Of a stretch of DNA of 64,000 nucleotides, positions 35,514-45,349 are shown in pieces. The first letter of the stretch is position 1. Each line of letters starts with the position of its first letter. Position numbers and translations under genes: made by a program. The stretch comes from Heliophilum fasciatum (lineage in GTDB: Bacteria; Bacillota; Desulfitobacteriia; Heliobacteriales; Heliobacteriaceae), in the NCBI RefSeq assembly GCF_004341395.1, contig NZ_SLXT01000001.1, forward strand, positions 135,748 to 199,747, in the 5' to 3' direction. A model generated the notes under the pieces. That model saw only the letters and a program-made list of their open reading frames with translations, was not told the DNA's origin and ran no database searches.

Positions 35514-38500
35514 TTATGCTTGTTGAAGTTCCACTGTTCCCGGTCCTAAATAGTCTTCAATGGTTTGCCAAAAATGTGCGTTCACATCGACGGAAAACTC
35601 CGGGGTAAGTTGAAAAGCGCGGCGATCTTTGAGAAAAAGCACGCGCACCGGTGTAGGGCCGGGAAACTGGCGAATGCGCTGAAGCAGATGGCCAACAGCG
35701 TCTTTATCACCATAGGCGATCGGCGCTTGAATGACGACGATGCCCTTGGGCGGTGGCGGTGTTGGCATGGTTGGTTGCGGTAGCATGGTTGGTTGCGGTA
35801 GCATGGCTGGTTGCGGTGGCATGCCCGGTTGCAGCGGTGGTGGCATGCCCGGTTGCAGCGGTGGTGGCATGCCTGGTTGCAGCGGTGGTGGTGGCATGCC
35901 TGGCTGCGTCCATGGCGGCATGGCTGATTGCTGTGGTGGGATGCCATCGAGCACGGCCTGTTGCACCGGATAGATGCGCTCCCCGAAGATGCGTCGTGTT
36001 TCATCTTCGTAGTGCACTTTGCCTTCCAGCAAAATGATCGCATCATCTTTCAGCAGTTCCGAGCAACGCTGGTAGGCACGGGGAAAGACAAGCACTTCGA
36101 TGCTGCTGTCCCAATCTTCCAACGTCAAGTAGGCCATCAATTCGCCGCGCTTGGTCGTCGTCCGGCGCAAGCTTTGGATCAGCCCGGCCAAGAGCACCCG
36201 CTGTTGATCCATCTCCGGCGTGATCTGGCGGATCGAAAGGTTGGTCCGTTGCTCTAACTGCGCCCGCACTTCTTGCAAAGGATGACCGCTAAAATACAGG
36301 CCCAGCAGTTCCTTTTCCATCGTGAGCCGTTCGCGCTGGCTGAAGTCGGCCACTTCCGGTAAGGGCACATCTTCCACTCCGGCAGTGCTGTCGAGGTCTT
36401 CTTCGCCACCGGCTTCATTAAATATATCGAGCAAGTTCATCTGCCCCGTCGCCAGATCGCGCTGGCGGCGCGAAGCGATTTCCAGGCAGCGGTCCAGTAT
36501 CATCAACAGCGGCCGCCGCGGTCCCAGCGAAGCCATAGCACCGGATTTGATCAAGCTTTCCATCACGCGCCGGTTGACATGACGCCCATCGACGCGAGTG
36601 CAAAAGTCGACAAGCGAACGAAAGGGGCCGCCCGTTTCGCGGGCCAGCAGTATCGCTTCGATGGCGTTGCGGCCGACGTTTTTCACGGCTACCAGGCCAA
36701 AGCGAATCTGCGCCTCGCCGCTCTCCCGCTCCGTCGTGACGGTAAAATCGATGCCCGATTCGTTCACATCCGGTGGGAGTACCTTGATGCCCATGCGACG
36801 GCTTTCATCAATATACATACTGACTTTATCCGTCGTATCGGCAGCGATCGTCAATAGGCCCGCTTGAAACTCCACCGGATAATTGGCTTTGAGGTAGGCC
36901 GTTTGGTAGGAGATCAGCGCATAGGCCGCCGAGTGGCTTTTGTTAAAGCCATAACCGGCAAAGTACTCGATCAATTCAAAAACTTGCGCCGCCGTTGCTT
37001 CCGGCACCTGCCGGGCCCGGGCACCGTCAGTAAACTGCTGCTTGAGCCCGGCGATGACTTCAGGCTTTTTCTTGCCCATGGCCCGGCGCAGCATATCGGC
37101 TTGTCCCAGGGAGAAACCGGCCAGGTCGCTGGCGATGCGCATGACCTGTTCTTGATAGAGGATGACGCCGTACGTCTCTTTGAGGATCGGCTCCAGGACG
37201 GGATGTAAATAGGTGACGGCTGTACGACCATGTTTGCGCTGGATAAAATCTTCCACCATACCCGACTGGAGCGGTCCGGGCCGGTAGAGGGCGACGAGGG
37301 CAACGATATCTTCAAAGCAGTTGGGCTTGAGTTCGCGCAGGATCGCCCGGAGGCCCGAGCTTTCTAATTGGAAGACACCGAGGCTGTCGGCCCGTGTCAG
37401 CAGTTGATAGGTGTTTTCATCATCTAAAGGCAGGTCTTTGAGTTCGACAGTGATGCCTTGGGACTTTTTGATCTTGGCAATCACATCGCCGATCAGCGTC
37501 AAGGTCTTGAGACCGAGAAGGTCCATCTTGAGGAGGCCGATCTCTTCGACAGTGTCTTTAGGAAATTGGGTCGTTACGCCGCTGTCGCTGAGGCGCTGCA
37601 CCGGCAAAAAGTCCGTCAGCGGTGACGGCGCGATGACCACACCGGCGGCATGGGTCGACGCGTGGCGCGGTGTGCCTTCCAGCGCTTGGGCTGTGGCCAC
37701 CAGTTGGTCGATTTTGGGGTCCTGGCGCATGTAGACGAGATCGGGGTTGACTTCCAGTGCTTTTTCGATGGTCATGCCCAGTTCGCCGGGAATGGCTTTG
37801 GCTACTTTATCGACATCGGTCAGGGGGATGTTCATCACCCGGCCTACATCGCGCACGGCTGCCTTAGCAGCCATTGTTCCGAAGGTGATAATCTGGGAAA
37901 CGCGGTCACTGCCGTATTTACGCACGACGTATTCGATGACTTCACCACGCCGTTCGAAGTCGAAGTCAATGTCGATATCGGGCATGGAGACGCGTTCGGG
38001 GTTTAAGAAGCGTTCGAAGAGCAAGTTGTAGACGAGCGGATCAATGTCGGTGATCCCCAGTACATAAGCGACGAGGCTGCCCGCCGCTGAGCCCCGGCCG
38101 GGACCGACTAGAATGCCCTGATCGCGAGCAAAGGCGCAGAAGTCCTGGACGACGAGGAAGTAGCCGGCAAAGCCCATGCGGCAAATCGTCCCCAGTTCAA
38201 AAGCCAGGCGCTCTTCGTAGGCGGCTTGTCCGGCTGTGCGCCGCCAGTTCATGCCTTTCTGGCAAAGGTAGAGAAGGTATTGCTCTGCTTCTCCCCACGG
38301 TGCGCCGGGCCAGGGCGCTTGCCGATAGTCGCCGCACCAAACTTGAAAGGCCGTATCTTGCGGTATGGGGAATTCCGGAAGATGGTTGATGCCAAAGGGA
38401 ATCTCCAGATTGCACATCTCGGCGATCTTGAGGGGATTGGTCAGCGCTTCCGGCACCGATGGGAAGAGCCGGGCCATCTCGTCGGCGCTTTTTAAGTAGA

Positions 38501-39248
38501 ACTCTTCGCCGTCAAAACGCATGCGGTTCATGTCGTCTAAGGTTTTGCCCATCTGCAAACACATGAGCACGTCCTGGAGGGAAGCGTCGCTACGGGCGAC
38601 GTAGTGGACGTCGTTGGTGGCCACCAGGCCGATGCCCATCGATTGGGCTAAGCGGACGAGGGCGATGTTGGCTTTGCGCTGGTCCGGGATGCCGTGATCT
38701 TGCAGTTCCAGGTAGTAATTTTCCGGCCCGAAAATATCTTGGTAAAAGCGGGCTGCTTCGCGGGCTTGTTCCTCCTGCTCCCGGAGGAGCAGGCGCGGCA
38801 CTTCGCCGGCCAAGCAGGCGCCACAGGCGACGAGGCCCTGGCTGTGCCGGGCGAGCAGTTCGCGGTCCACGCGGGGTTTATAATAGAAGCCTTCCAAATA
38901 GGCTTGCGATACGAGGGACAGCAAATTTCTGTAGCCCGTCATGTCTTTGGCCAGCAGGACCAGATGGTAGGGGTCGCTGTCTTTTTGCGGGTCCCGGTCG
39001 GTGCGGCCGCGCGGGGCCACGTAGACTTCGCAGCCGATGATCGGCTTGACGCCTTTTTTCTTGGCCGCTTTGTAGAAGTCAATGGCGCCGTACATGACGC
39101 CGTGATCGGTGATGGCCAGTGCCGGCATGTCCAAGGCGGCGGCGCGGTCGACGAGTTTGCTGATGCGGGCCGCCCCGTCCAGGAGGCTGTATTCCGTGTG
39201 GACGTGGAGGTGGACAAAGGGGTTGGCTGTTTTTTCAGTATAGGTCAA
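35514..39248 (-). CDS. dnaE: DNA polymerase III subunit alpha
   Basis: 1244 residues. Replicative polymerase of the DnaE1 type. The N-terminal PHP domain begins FVHLHVHTEYSLLDG. The catalytic palm has PDIDIDFDFERR, and GPGRGSAAGSLVAY precedes it. A helix-hairpin-helix region and OB fold (about 980-1080) follow. Residues about 1103-1168 are a Pro/Met/Gln-rich repeat linker, before a last 76-residue domain (GIVVIQAPIAYG...). The linker is not a usual part of DnaE. TTG 39248 has GGGAGG upstream. Confidence 0.95.
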   Translation of the reverse strand: MTYTEKTANPFVHLHVHTEYSLLDGAARISKLVDRAAALDMPALAITDHGVMYGAIDFYKAAKKKGVKPIIGCEVYVAPRGRTDRDPQKDSDPYHLVLLAKDMTGYRNLLSLVSQAYLEGFYYKPRVDRELLARHSQGLVACGACLAGEVPRLLLREQEEQAREAARFYQDIFGPENYYLELQDHGIPDQRKANIALVRLAQSMGIGLVATNDVHYVARSDASLQDVLMCLQMGKTLDDMNRMRFDGEEFYLKSADEMARLFPSVPEALTNPLKIAEMCNLEIPFGINHLPEFPIPQDTAFQVWCGDYRQAPWPGAPWGEAEQYLLYLCQKGMNWRRTAGQAAYEERLAFELGTICRMGFAGYFLVVQDFCAFARDQGILVGPGRGSAAGSLVAYVLGITDIDPLVYNLLFERFLNPERVSMPDIDIDFDFERRGEVIEYVVRKYGSDRVSQIITFGTMAAKAAVRDVGRVMNIPLTDVDKVAKAIPGELGMTIEKALEVNPDLVYMRQDPKIDQLVATAQALEGTPRHASTHAAGVVIAPSPLTDFLPVQRLSDSGVTTQFPKDTVEEIGLLKMDLLGLKTLTLIGDVIAKIKKSQGITVELKDLPLDDENTYQLLTRADSLGVFQLESSGLRAILRELKPNCFEDIVALVALYRPGPLQSGMVEDFIQRKHGRTAVTYLHPVLEPILKETYGVILYQEQVMRIASDLAGFSLGQADMLRRAMGKKKPEVIAGLKQQFTDGARARQVPEATAAQVFELIEYFAGYGFNKSHSAAYALISYQTAYLKANYPVEFQAGLLTIAADTTDKVSMYIDESRRMGIKVLPPDVNESGIDFTVTTERESGEAQIRFGLVAVKNVGRNAIEAILLARETGGPFRSLVDFCTRVDGRHVNRRVMESLIKSGAMASLGPRRPLLMILDRCLEIASRRQRDLATGQMNLLDIFNEAGGEEDLDSTAGVEDVPLPEVADFSQRERLTMEKELLGLYFSGHPLQEVRAQLEQRTNLSIRQITPEMDQQRVLLAGLIQSLRRTTTKRGELMAYLTLEDWDSSIEVLVFPRAYQRCSELLKDDAIILLEGKVHYEDETRRIFGERIYPVQQAVLDGIPPQQSAMPPWTQPGMPPPPLQPGMPPPLQPGMPPPLQPGMPPQPAMLPQPTMLPQPTMPTPPPPKGIVVIQAPIAYGDKDAVGHLLQRIRQFPGPTPVRVLFLKDRRAFQLTPEFSVDVNAHFWQTIEDYLGPGTVELQQA
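35748..35935 (-). repeat. Minisatellite-like repeat encoding the dnaE Pro-rich linker
   Basis: On the plus strand 24-base units GGTGGCATGCC(C/T)GGTTGCAGC occur about three times, followed by 18-base units ATGGTTGGTTGCGGTAGC about three times. They encode the LQPGMPPP and PTMLPQ repeats of DnaE. Confidence 0.85.
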
Positions 39249-39497
39249 GGCCCATGCCCTCCCGTCGGTAGTGGTGCGTTGATTAATTCGGTAGAAAGCG
39301 GCGTACGTCCTGCTTTTGTAATCATATAAAGGGGTAAAACTAAAAATATATTATAGCATTAATGGGTGGTAATAAGTCGTCAGGTTTGGGGAGGTTGGAG
39401 CAACGGTCATGAGCGGAAGTAAGTGTCGCATAGGTTGAAATAATAAGATTTCTCTATGCTAATGAAAAACTTACAATGAAAGGAACGGGGAAACACG

Positions 39498-40607
39498 ATG
39501 GAGGAGCAATGGGTCGTTGCCCTATATGCCAATGGTCAGAATAATCTTAACCATGCTGTGGCCGGTTCCTTGCAAAAAATCGCTCAGACCACGTTAGATC
39601 CATCCTGCGCCATGGCCATTCAGTCAGGATCGACGTTTACTGCGGAAGGACGTTTGCCCGTATCGAGGTATCGCAAGGAAGGTAAAGATCTGCATCTTGT
39701 TCAATCCTTTGATGACATGGTCATGGCCGAACCGCGCTCGCTTTATGACTTTCTGCTTTGGGTTTTTCATTCGTTTCCCAAGCAGCAAAAACTATTGATC
39801 TTGTCAGGTCACGGGTTAGCCTGGCTGGGTATCTTGCCGACAATGACTCCCACGATGCGCCCGATGATGACACTACAAAGCTTGGGCCGGGTAATTGAAA
39901 AAGCGATAGTTGACAGCGGGGCCAAATTGGCTGGCATCGTCTTTGATACCTGTTATATGAACAGCCTGGAAGCACTTCTGGAATTTCACCATTACTGCCC
40001 CAGTATCGAACATCTGCTGCTGTCCTACGGTGATACACCTCCCGGAGGCTTGTCCTTGCCGGACTTCATGCAGCTAGTCTCTGCGCATCGCTACGACGAT
40101 GATCGGGCTTCCTTATTTAGCAGACTCGAGCGGGGACTCAATGAACAATTACCGCACATACTGCCGCAGTTCGGCTACATCTACGTCCGGCCTGCTCAAG
40201 AGCCGTTACAACAGATCAAAAAAATTACGGCAGATTTTGCACCTACTCAACTTGCCCAAGGCATTCCTCCTAGCCTGATCAAGGAGCATACAATAACAAT
40301 TTTTCCTTATGGTCACCCCGTAGCATCAGAAGTTCCGGCGTGGCTTCCTCTGTTTGATCAATTGTCCCCGGTGAGCCGGATGCTTTTGGGACATCTGCCT
40401 CCCGAAAATAAAGCTGCCTATTTCACGCTCAATAGTACAAGTGAAAAAGAAATAGCTGACTTTTATCAGCCCTACTATGAACATTTACTTTTCGCACAAG
40501 AGAACTCGTGGCTTGAGTTGCAAGGGATGGTGCGTGGTGCCTCAACGTCTCGGGGAGCTTTAACGCTTTGGGATACGATCGAAATGCCTCAGCGAATGGG
40601 AAACTGA
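39498..40607 (+). CDS. Clostripain-family (C11) cysteine peptidase homologue
   Basis: 369 residues. The catalytic His is in LSGHGLAW and the catalytic Cys in FDTCYMNSLE, the C11 pattern. The N-terminus (WVVALYANGQNNL) matches the typical first strand of clostripains. It has no signal peptide and no activation linker, so it may act inside the cell. ATG 39498 has AAAGGAACGGGG upstream. Single-gene unit, divergent from dnaE. Confidence 0.85.
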   Translation: MEEQWVVALYANGQNNLNHAVAGSLQKIAQTTLDPSCAMAIQSGSTFTAEGRLPVSRYRKEGKDLHLVQSFDDMVMAEPRSLYDFLLWVFHSFPKQQKLLILSGHGLAWLGILPTMTPTMRPMMTLQSLGRVIEKAIVDSGAKLAGIVFDTCYMNSLEALLEFHHYCPSIEHLLLSYGDTPPGGLSLPDFMQLVSAHRYDDDRASLFSRLERGLNEQLPHILPQFGYIYVRPAQEPLQQIKKITADFAPTQLAQGIPPSLIKEHTITIFPYGHPVASEVPAWLPLFDQLSPVSRMLLGHLPPENKAAYFTLNSTSEKEIADFYQPYYEHLLFAQENSWLELQGMVRGASTSRGALTLWDTIEMPQRMGN

Positions 40608-40620
40608 TTCTTTCAGGAAT

Positions 40621-40653
40621 ACGGGCCACCTTGCCAGCCAAGGCGGCCCGTTT
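40621..40653 (+). terminator. Terminator after the clostripain-like gene
   Basis: ACGGGCC and GGCCCGT with an inner CCTTG/CAAGG stem form the hairpin, followed by TTATTA; it can serve the convergent gene too. Confidence 0.7.
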
Positions 40654-40678
40654 ATTACTTGGTCTTAAAAAAAAGCAA

Positions 40679-41080
40679 TTAAAGGGCAACGGAGTCAGAA
40701 CATCTGCCCGGAGCACATTCAGAAACGTGTATCTTGATGCAATACGCAACGGGACCGCAAACCGTTTCGCAAATCGGAATGACAATTGTATCGGTGGGTA
40801 ACTGGCTGCACCGCCAGAACTTAAAGGCAACCAATACATTAAACGGCGGCGGCGGTGGCGGGGGATCTTCTGTAAGGGTATCTGTACCTATCGTTGGTTG
40901 CTTATACACCTCAATCAGGAAGCAAAAACAGCCATTTCTGAACGCATCGGGACAATCCCCTCCGTTAATTTGCAGCTTGATTGCGCGTGTGGTGTCGCCG
41001 TCCAAGGTAAACGTTTGCGAAACCACCTTATTAGGGTCTACGGTAATGGGTACACACGTTGTTTTATCGAGAAGACCCAT
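40679..41080 (-). CDS. Cysteine-containing protein of unknown function (133 aa)
   Basis: Begins MGLLDKTTCVPITVDPNKV. It has 11 cysteines in beta-strand-like surroundings (NGGDCPD, RNGCFCFLIEV, FWRCSQ, CETVCGPVAYC) and an internal run of seven prolines. It has no signal peptide or membrane helix. Together with the next two genes it forms a group of similar-style proteins that could be spore-coat or exosporium components, judged only by composition and phylum. AAGGATG precedes the ATG. Confidence 0.65.
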   Translation of the reverse strand: MGLLDKTTCVPITVDPNKVVSQTFTLDGDTTRAIKLQINGGDCPDAFRNGCFCFLIEVYKQPTIGTDTLTEDPPPPPPPFNVLVAFKFWRCSQLPTDTIVIPICETVCGPVAYCIKIHVSECAPGRCSDSVAL

Positions 41081-41211
41081 CGTAAAAACACCATCCTTCG
41101 TTCTAATTTTAAAGCTTTTGCTCTCGATGTCATGGTATTCAGCAAATACCAGTTAGTTCCAGTTGCTTGAGGTATCCTTGTTCTTTATTTAGCAGATACC
41201 CGCCGGCTTTA

Positions 41212-41242
41212 CGCAAAAAAAAAAGCAGCTCCCGCCGCTTTT
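41212..41242 (-). terminator. Terminator after the 190-residue protein gene
   Basis: On the minus strand AAAAGCGGC and GCTGCTTTT pair around GGGA, followed by a T10 run. Confidence 0.8.
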
Positions 41243-41244
41243 GA

Positions 41245-41817
41245 TCATGTAGCCTTATCACACATAGGGTGACAAGTGACCGTGGCCCGGGCCGTTAAAT
41301 CGCCTGCTTGGGGCTCAGGCACACAAAAGTAAACGGCACAATTGATATCACAAAGCTGTCGAGAGATAATCTTTTTTCTTCCCTCGACCATAAATGAAAG
41401 TAGCAATACGAGGTCAAACCGAATTGAAACTTTGATATTTTTCCGGTTGCACTCCGGTGCCGCAGGACCAATAACCTCTACGGTCTCCGATATATTCATC
41501 GGGAGACAGTCAATGATGACGGCTGACTTGGGAATCGCGCAAATCTTGAACTTTTTTCGGCATACTTCTCTGGCAATCGCACGAAACAACAAAACAGGGA
41601 CGATGATTCTGACTTCAGGACCAATACATTCTTCTTTTTTATCATCGAAAAGAAATGCAGGCACTTCACCACAAATCGTCTGACGGAGAAGTACACAACA
41701 TTCGATAAGAACCTCCCCACGATCGGGCGTGATGAAAGGAATTTCAACTTCTACCGTTGATATATCATTGGGCCCTACGCGGGCCGTTGTTGTGACATCA
41801 GGTGTCAGGCAGTTCAT
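41245..41817 (-). CDS. Cysteine-containing protein of unknown function (190 aa)
   Basis: Starts MNCLTPDVTTTARVGPND. About 13 cysteines lie among hydrophobic beta-strands (IIVPVLLFRAIAREVCRKK, FDLVLLLSFMVEGRKK). The pattern of paired strands suggests two related beta domains. There is no signal peptide. The ATG at 41817 is preferred because GAGGGGGG lies 6 bases upstream; the frame is open to 41886. Flanked by terminators on both sides, it is its own unit. I do not recognise the family. Confidence 0.65.
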   Translation of the reverse strand: MNCLTPDVTTTARVGPNDISTVEVEIPFITPDRGEVLIECCVLLRQTICGEVPAFLFDDKKEECIGPEVRIIVPVLLFRAIAREVCRKKFKICAIPKSAVIIDCLPMNISETVEVIGPAAPECNRKNIKVSIRFDLVLLLSFMVEGRKKIISRQLCDINCAVYFCVPEPQAGDLTARATVTCHPMCDKAT

Positions 41818-41916
41818 AGATTCCCCCCCTCTCTCTGACGAGGACTTTACGCGATAGTATATGTTTTGTTGCCGCTTGTTGGTCACCTGTTTTCTTCCTC
41901 AAAATAGGTTCCGGAA

Positions 41917-41948
41917 CAAAAAAATCCGCTGGAATTTCCCAGCGGATT
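41917..41948 (-). terminator. Terminator after the 161-residue protein gene
   Basis: AATCCGCTGG and CCAGCGGATT pair around AAATTC-type loop; on the minus strand a T7 run follows. Confidence 0.88.
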
Positions 41949-41971
41949 GGCGAAAAAATTTATACTTTTGA

Positions 41972-42457
41972 TTACTGTAATCGGAAACCGCGAGCACCCG
42001 GTACCGGCGTACAGATCGGTCCGCAAATTGTACCTGACGTGAAGAATTGTATCCCGCCTTGGGCACCATCCTTGGCGGTAATGGTAACGGGGCCCACATC
42101 AGCGAAACCGTTCAGCGTAAAACTGTAGGTATTTACGAGAGGGCATACAGCCGTGGCTACAGGTGTGTCTATTTTGATTCCCACAGCACCTGTTGTCGGA
42201 TCAGGATTTACAAATTCAACACCTGGTTGGTTTGGAGTCAGTTGAATGGGGCAATCAGGAGAAAAGCCGATTACAAAATGGCTGAGATCTTTGAATGTCG
42301 AATCGGTACCGGGTTTGCAGACATTGTACGTGAACGTAGAGAAGCCCGTCGCGGAGTCATAAGTGACACCCACAAAAGTAAACTGATATTGGAATTGCTG
42401 CACCCCGGCCTGATCAGTGAAAGTTAACAACGCGGTTTCTGGACATGGTTGTGGCAA
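41972..42457 (-). CDS. Beta-rich protein of unknown function (161 aa)
   Basis: From the preferred TTG start the protein begins PQPCPETALLTFTDQAG and is made of beta-strand-like segments (FQYQFTFVGVTYD, FSTFTYNVC, SYSLT-type) with Cys residues in CKPG, CPIQL, CPLV and CGPICTP. TTG 42457 has AAGGGAG upstream at 8 bases; an ATG at 42532 has no ribosome site. It is the outermost of three neighbouring Cys-containing genes. Function is unknown; an extracellular or spore-surface role is possible. Confidence 0.62.
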   Translation of the reverse strand: MPQPCPETALLTFTDQAGVQQFQYQFTFVGVTYDSATGFSTFTYNVCKPGTDSTFKDLSHFVIGFSPDCPIQLTPNQPGVEFVNPDPTTGAVGIKIDTPVATAVCPLVNTYSFTLNGFADVGPVTITAKDGAQGGIQFFTSGTICGPICTPVPGARGFRLQ

Positions 42458-42944
42458 GTAAAACAGCTCCCTTCTTACGTTGCAAAGCGAGTACCTGTTG
42501 AGCAAGCTCGCTTTTAAGGTAATGGTTTCCATACATGGTATTTACTTTGCCACAAAGGTGTTCCTGGTTCCGGCATTAAATTACCATAAAGATCCATGCG
42601 ACAAAAGGTCGCCGGAATCACTCCGACAACGGCAAGTCCTCGAATATTACGGGGTAAAAAAGGAAAAATTTATCAACTGGCGAATTACTGTGCACCCAAC
42701 TGAGGAGTACAGATAAAGGGTGATGCTTTTTTCTAAGTTGATACCTCATCCGCAGTAAGTTAGGATTTGTATGTCTAAGGCAGGATACTACCTCGAGTCA
42801 TTGTGACATTGCAGCGTTGGTTAGAAAATCCGACTTCAATAACATTTTCCAAAGCAGGATACTATCTATAAATGACGAACTATTCCAATAAAAGTCTAAT
42901 CTCTATTTTGCATACAACAACTTATGTATGAGGATGGATTGCGA
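42458..42944 (+). other. Long intergenic region before the hybrid kinases
   Basis: 487 AT-rich bases with no credible gene. The string GCAGGATACTA(C/T)CT occurs twice (about 42782 and 42854). The second copy is part of AGCAGGATA-N10-ATGACGAA, found with identical spacing at 45242 before the second kinase gene. Confidence 0.5.
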
Positions 42945-45182
42945 TTGGATATTTATATATATTACTTCTTTAAAGCTATCACGCTGTTAGCCAGCCTTGG
43001 TGCGTTTTCGCTCGGAATTTATGCATATACCAAATACCGCGGCAATCCTGGCGTAAATGCCTATATCGGTTACTGTATTTGCATTGGTATCTATACATTT
43101 GCACGCGCTTTCGTCTCAACCAGTGAATCCATCGAAGAGTACCGTTTTTGGTGGTATTTTTCCCATCTCACCATACCCTACTTCGCTGTTTTTTGGCTGA
43201 TTACAACGATGCATTATTGCCGTCTTGATCACTACCTGAACAAAAAATCCATCACCGCACTTTTTATCGTGCCATTCATAATTTCGGTGCTTTTTTACAC
43301 TAACAATTATCATCATTGGGTTTATTCTAATATAACCTTCCATCTCAACGGTTCTTTTGTGTACGCAATTAAAGAAAGAAACTGGGCCAATGCTCTGCTG
43401 GCTTATTACCAAAATTTTTGCTTTCTTACTGGATTTATCATGTTGTTTCGATTACAACACAAGATCGGAGCAAGTCATCGCCAAAGCATTACCTATATGA
43501 TTTTAGGTCCCGTCATACCTACGCTCGGCAACCTTGTTAACCTCGCCAAAATGATTCCACCACAAATTGAATTGGCTCCAGTATTAACCTTTTTTACTGT
43601 TTTACTCCATTCTAAGGTGCTCTTCCGCTCCCATTTTTTTGAGTTTATACCGGTTGCTCATGAAAAAGTATTGAACAGTATCCGCGAAGGGATCATCATT
43701 CTTGATTCTGCCGATCGAATTATTGAGTATAACCCGGCCGCTGCTGTTTTCTTTCCGCAATTGCGTTCTGCTCCGATCGGCCAACCCCTAGGTCATGTGC
43801 TTACCGATTACCCGGCGCTGATCCGACAAGTGGCCTTGGGAAATACTGATACAGACATTAATATCGCCAATCATCCGAATCCATCGTACCTTTCCTCTCG
43901 CCTGTCACCGATTCGCCTTCATGGCGCTCAATGGGGCAAAGTCATTTCATTAAGCGACATTACAGAAAAAAACCGAGCCCTTACGCTAGCGGACGAAGCC
44001 AACCGCGCCAAAAGTGATTTTCTCGCCATGATGAGCCACGGGATTCGCACACCCATGAACGGCATTATCGGCATGAACAACTTGATGCTGGAAACCAAAC
44101 TGACTCCGGAGCAACGGGAGTACGCGGTTCTAATCCATGAATCTAGCGGAGTTCTGCTGAATGTTATCAATGATATTTTAGATTTCTCCAAAGTGGAATC
44201 TGGTAAATTCGAACTTGAGCATATCCCTTTTAATATCCATACAACAATTACTGGTACCGCTAACCTACTGGCGAGCAAAGCGACCGAAAAAGGGATTACC
44301 CTGTCTGTATCGATCGCACCGGATATTCCTCCCGTGCTGGAAGGCGATCCCACGCGACTGCGCCAGGTTTTATTTAACTTAATCGGTAATGCCCTTAAAT
44401 TCACCCATTCCGGTCAGGTTACGATTCTTGCGGATCTGAAGTCAAGCGATGGAACGAGCCGGTGGATCGATTTCTCTGTCATCGACACCGGCATTGGCAT
44501 GTCCCCAGAGACGATGGCCAATCTGTTTACCCCCTTCGTTCAAGCCGACACATCAACGGCACGCGTTTATGGCGGTTCAGGTCTTGGCCTGGCCATATCG
44601 AAAAATCTTGTTCATCTCATGGGGGGAGACATCAGTGTCTCCAGTGAAATCGACAAAGGCTCGACCTTCCGGTTCTCCATTCCTTTTGAGGTTCCGAACC
44701 ATTCCGAACGTTCCTCCCTGGTTGAACTGGATGCTTCTCCTACGAAAAATATCACCATCGCCCCAAGAGAGATGACCGCTCCTGGGGAGAAGTTCGCCGG
44801 TACGGTGTTGCTTGTTGAAGATAATCAAGTGAACCAAAAACTCGCCCAGATCCTCCTGCGCAAACTGGGTTTAACCGTCATCGTTGCTGACAACGGTAAG
44901 CAAGCCCTTAAAGCCCATCAAGATCGAAACTATGATCTGATCTTTATGGATTGTCAAATGCCGGAACTCGATGGTTTTCAAACAACCGGAATCATCCGCG
45001 ACGCGGAAACGGTAACCCACCGGCACGTTCCGATCATCGCCATGACCGCTATGGCCATGCAAGGCGATCGCGAGCGGTGCATCGCTGCCGGAATGGATGA
45101 TTACATTCCAAAACCATTGAATAAGTACCATCTGGTTAGTATGATCAAACGTTGGCTTCCCCACGGCCCGGAAGCGTCATAG
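42945..45182 (+). CDS. Hybrid histidine kinase with altered H-box (7TM, PAS, HisKA, HATPase, REC)
   Basis: About 744 residues. Residues 1-225 form a seven-helix N-terminal region (7TM histidine-kinase type). A PAS-like domain (about 235-345) precedes HisKA, whose H-box reads [12 protein letters not shown]: His365 is kept, but the adjacent acidic residue is Gly366 (codon GGG at 44040). The ATPase domain has [16 protein letters not shown] and [12 protein letters not shown]-terminal receiver has its Asp in [13 protein letters not shown]. Start TTG 42945 is chosen by alignment with the paralogue at 45350 and GAGGATGG upstream. Unlike the paralogue it has no Hpt domain. Confidence 0.85.
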   Translation: MDIYIYYFFKAITLLASLGAFSLGIYAYTKYRGNPGVNAYIGYCICIGIYTFARAFVSTSESIEEYRFWWYFSHLTIPYFAVFWLITTMHYCRLDHYLNKKSITALFIVPFIISVLFYTNNYHHWVYSNITFHLNGSFVYAIKERNWANALLAYYQNFCFLTGFIMLFRLQHKIGASHRQSITYMILGPVIPTLGNLVNLAKMIPPQIELAPVLTFFTVLLHSKVLFRSHFFEFIPVAHEKVLNSIREGIIILDSADRIIEYNPAAAVFFPQLRSAPIGQPLGHVLTDYPALIRQVALGNTDTDINIANHPNPSYLSSRLSPIRLHGAQWGKVISLSDITEKNRALTLADEANRAKSDFLAMMSHGIRTPMNGIIGMNNLMLETKLTPEQREYAVLIHESSGVLLNVINDILDFSKVESGKFELEHIPFNIHTTITGTANLLASKATEKGITLSVSIAPDIPPVLEGDPTRLRQVLFNLIGNALKFTHSGQVTILADLKSSDGTSRWIDFSVIDTGIGMSPETMANLFTPFVQADTSTARVYGGSGLGLAISKNLVHLMGGDISVSSEIDKGSTFRFSIPFEVPNHSERSSLVELDASPTKNITIAPREMTAPGEKFAGTVLLVEDNQVNQKLAQILLRKLGLTVIVADNGKQALKAHQDRNYDLIFMDCQMPELDGFQTTGIIRDAETVTHRHVPIIAMTAMAMQGDRERCIAAGMDDYIPKPLNKYHLVSMIKRWLPHGPEAS

Positions 45183-45241
45183 CATCACGTTGCCCACGTT
45201 CAGGAGCATCCCGCCATGGCCATAACGATTTGCCTCTCTTT

Positions 45242-45269
45242 AGCAGGATATCCATCCTTTATGACGAAT
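45242..45269 (+). promoter_or_regulatory. Shared upstream motif of the two hybrid kinase genes
   Basis: AGCAGGATA-N10-ATGACGAA, 108 bases before the start. The same motif with the same spacer length lies at 42853-42880, 92 bases before the first kinase gene. It may be an operator or a relic of the duplication. Confidence 0.4.
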
Positions 45270-45349
45270 GTTGTTTTTATCACATAGAAAAATCAATGCC
45301 GATTTTCCCTTATATAGCATACCATCCAGATGTGAGGAGGTAGGCATAA

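Noticed and set aside
35731..36037. Plus-strand Met/Cys/Gly-rich frames (MPGCSGGG repeats)
   Set aside because: Antisense shadow of the dnaE Pro-rich repeat; no ribosome site and no independent support.
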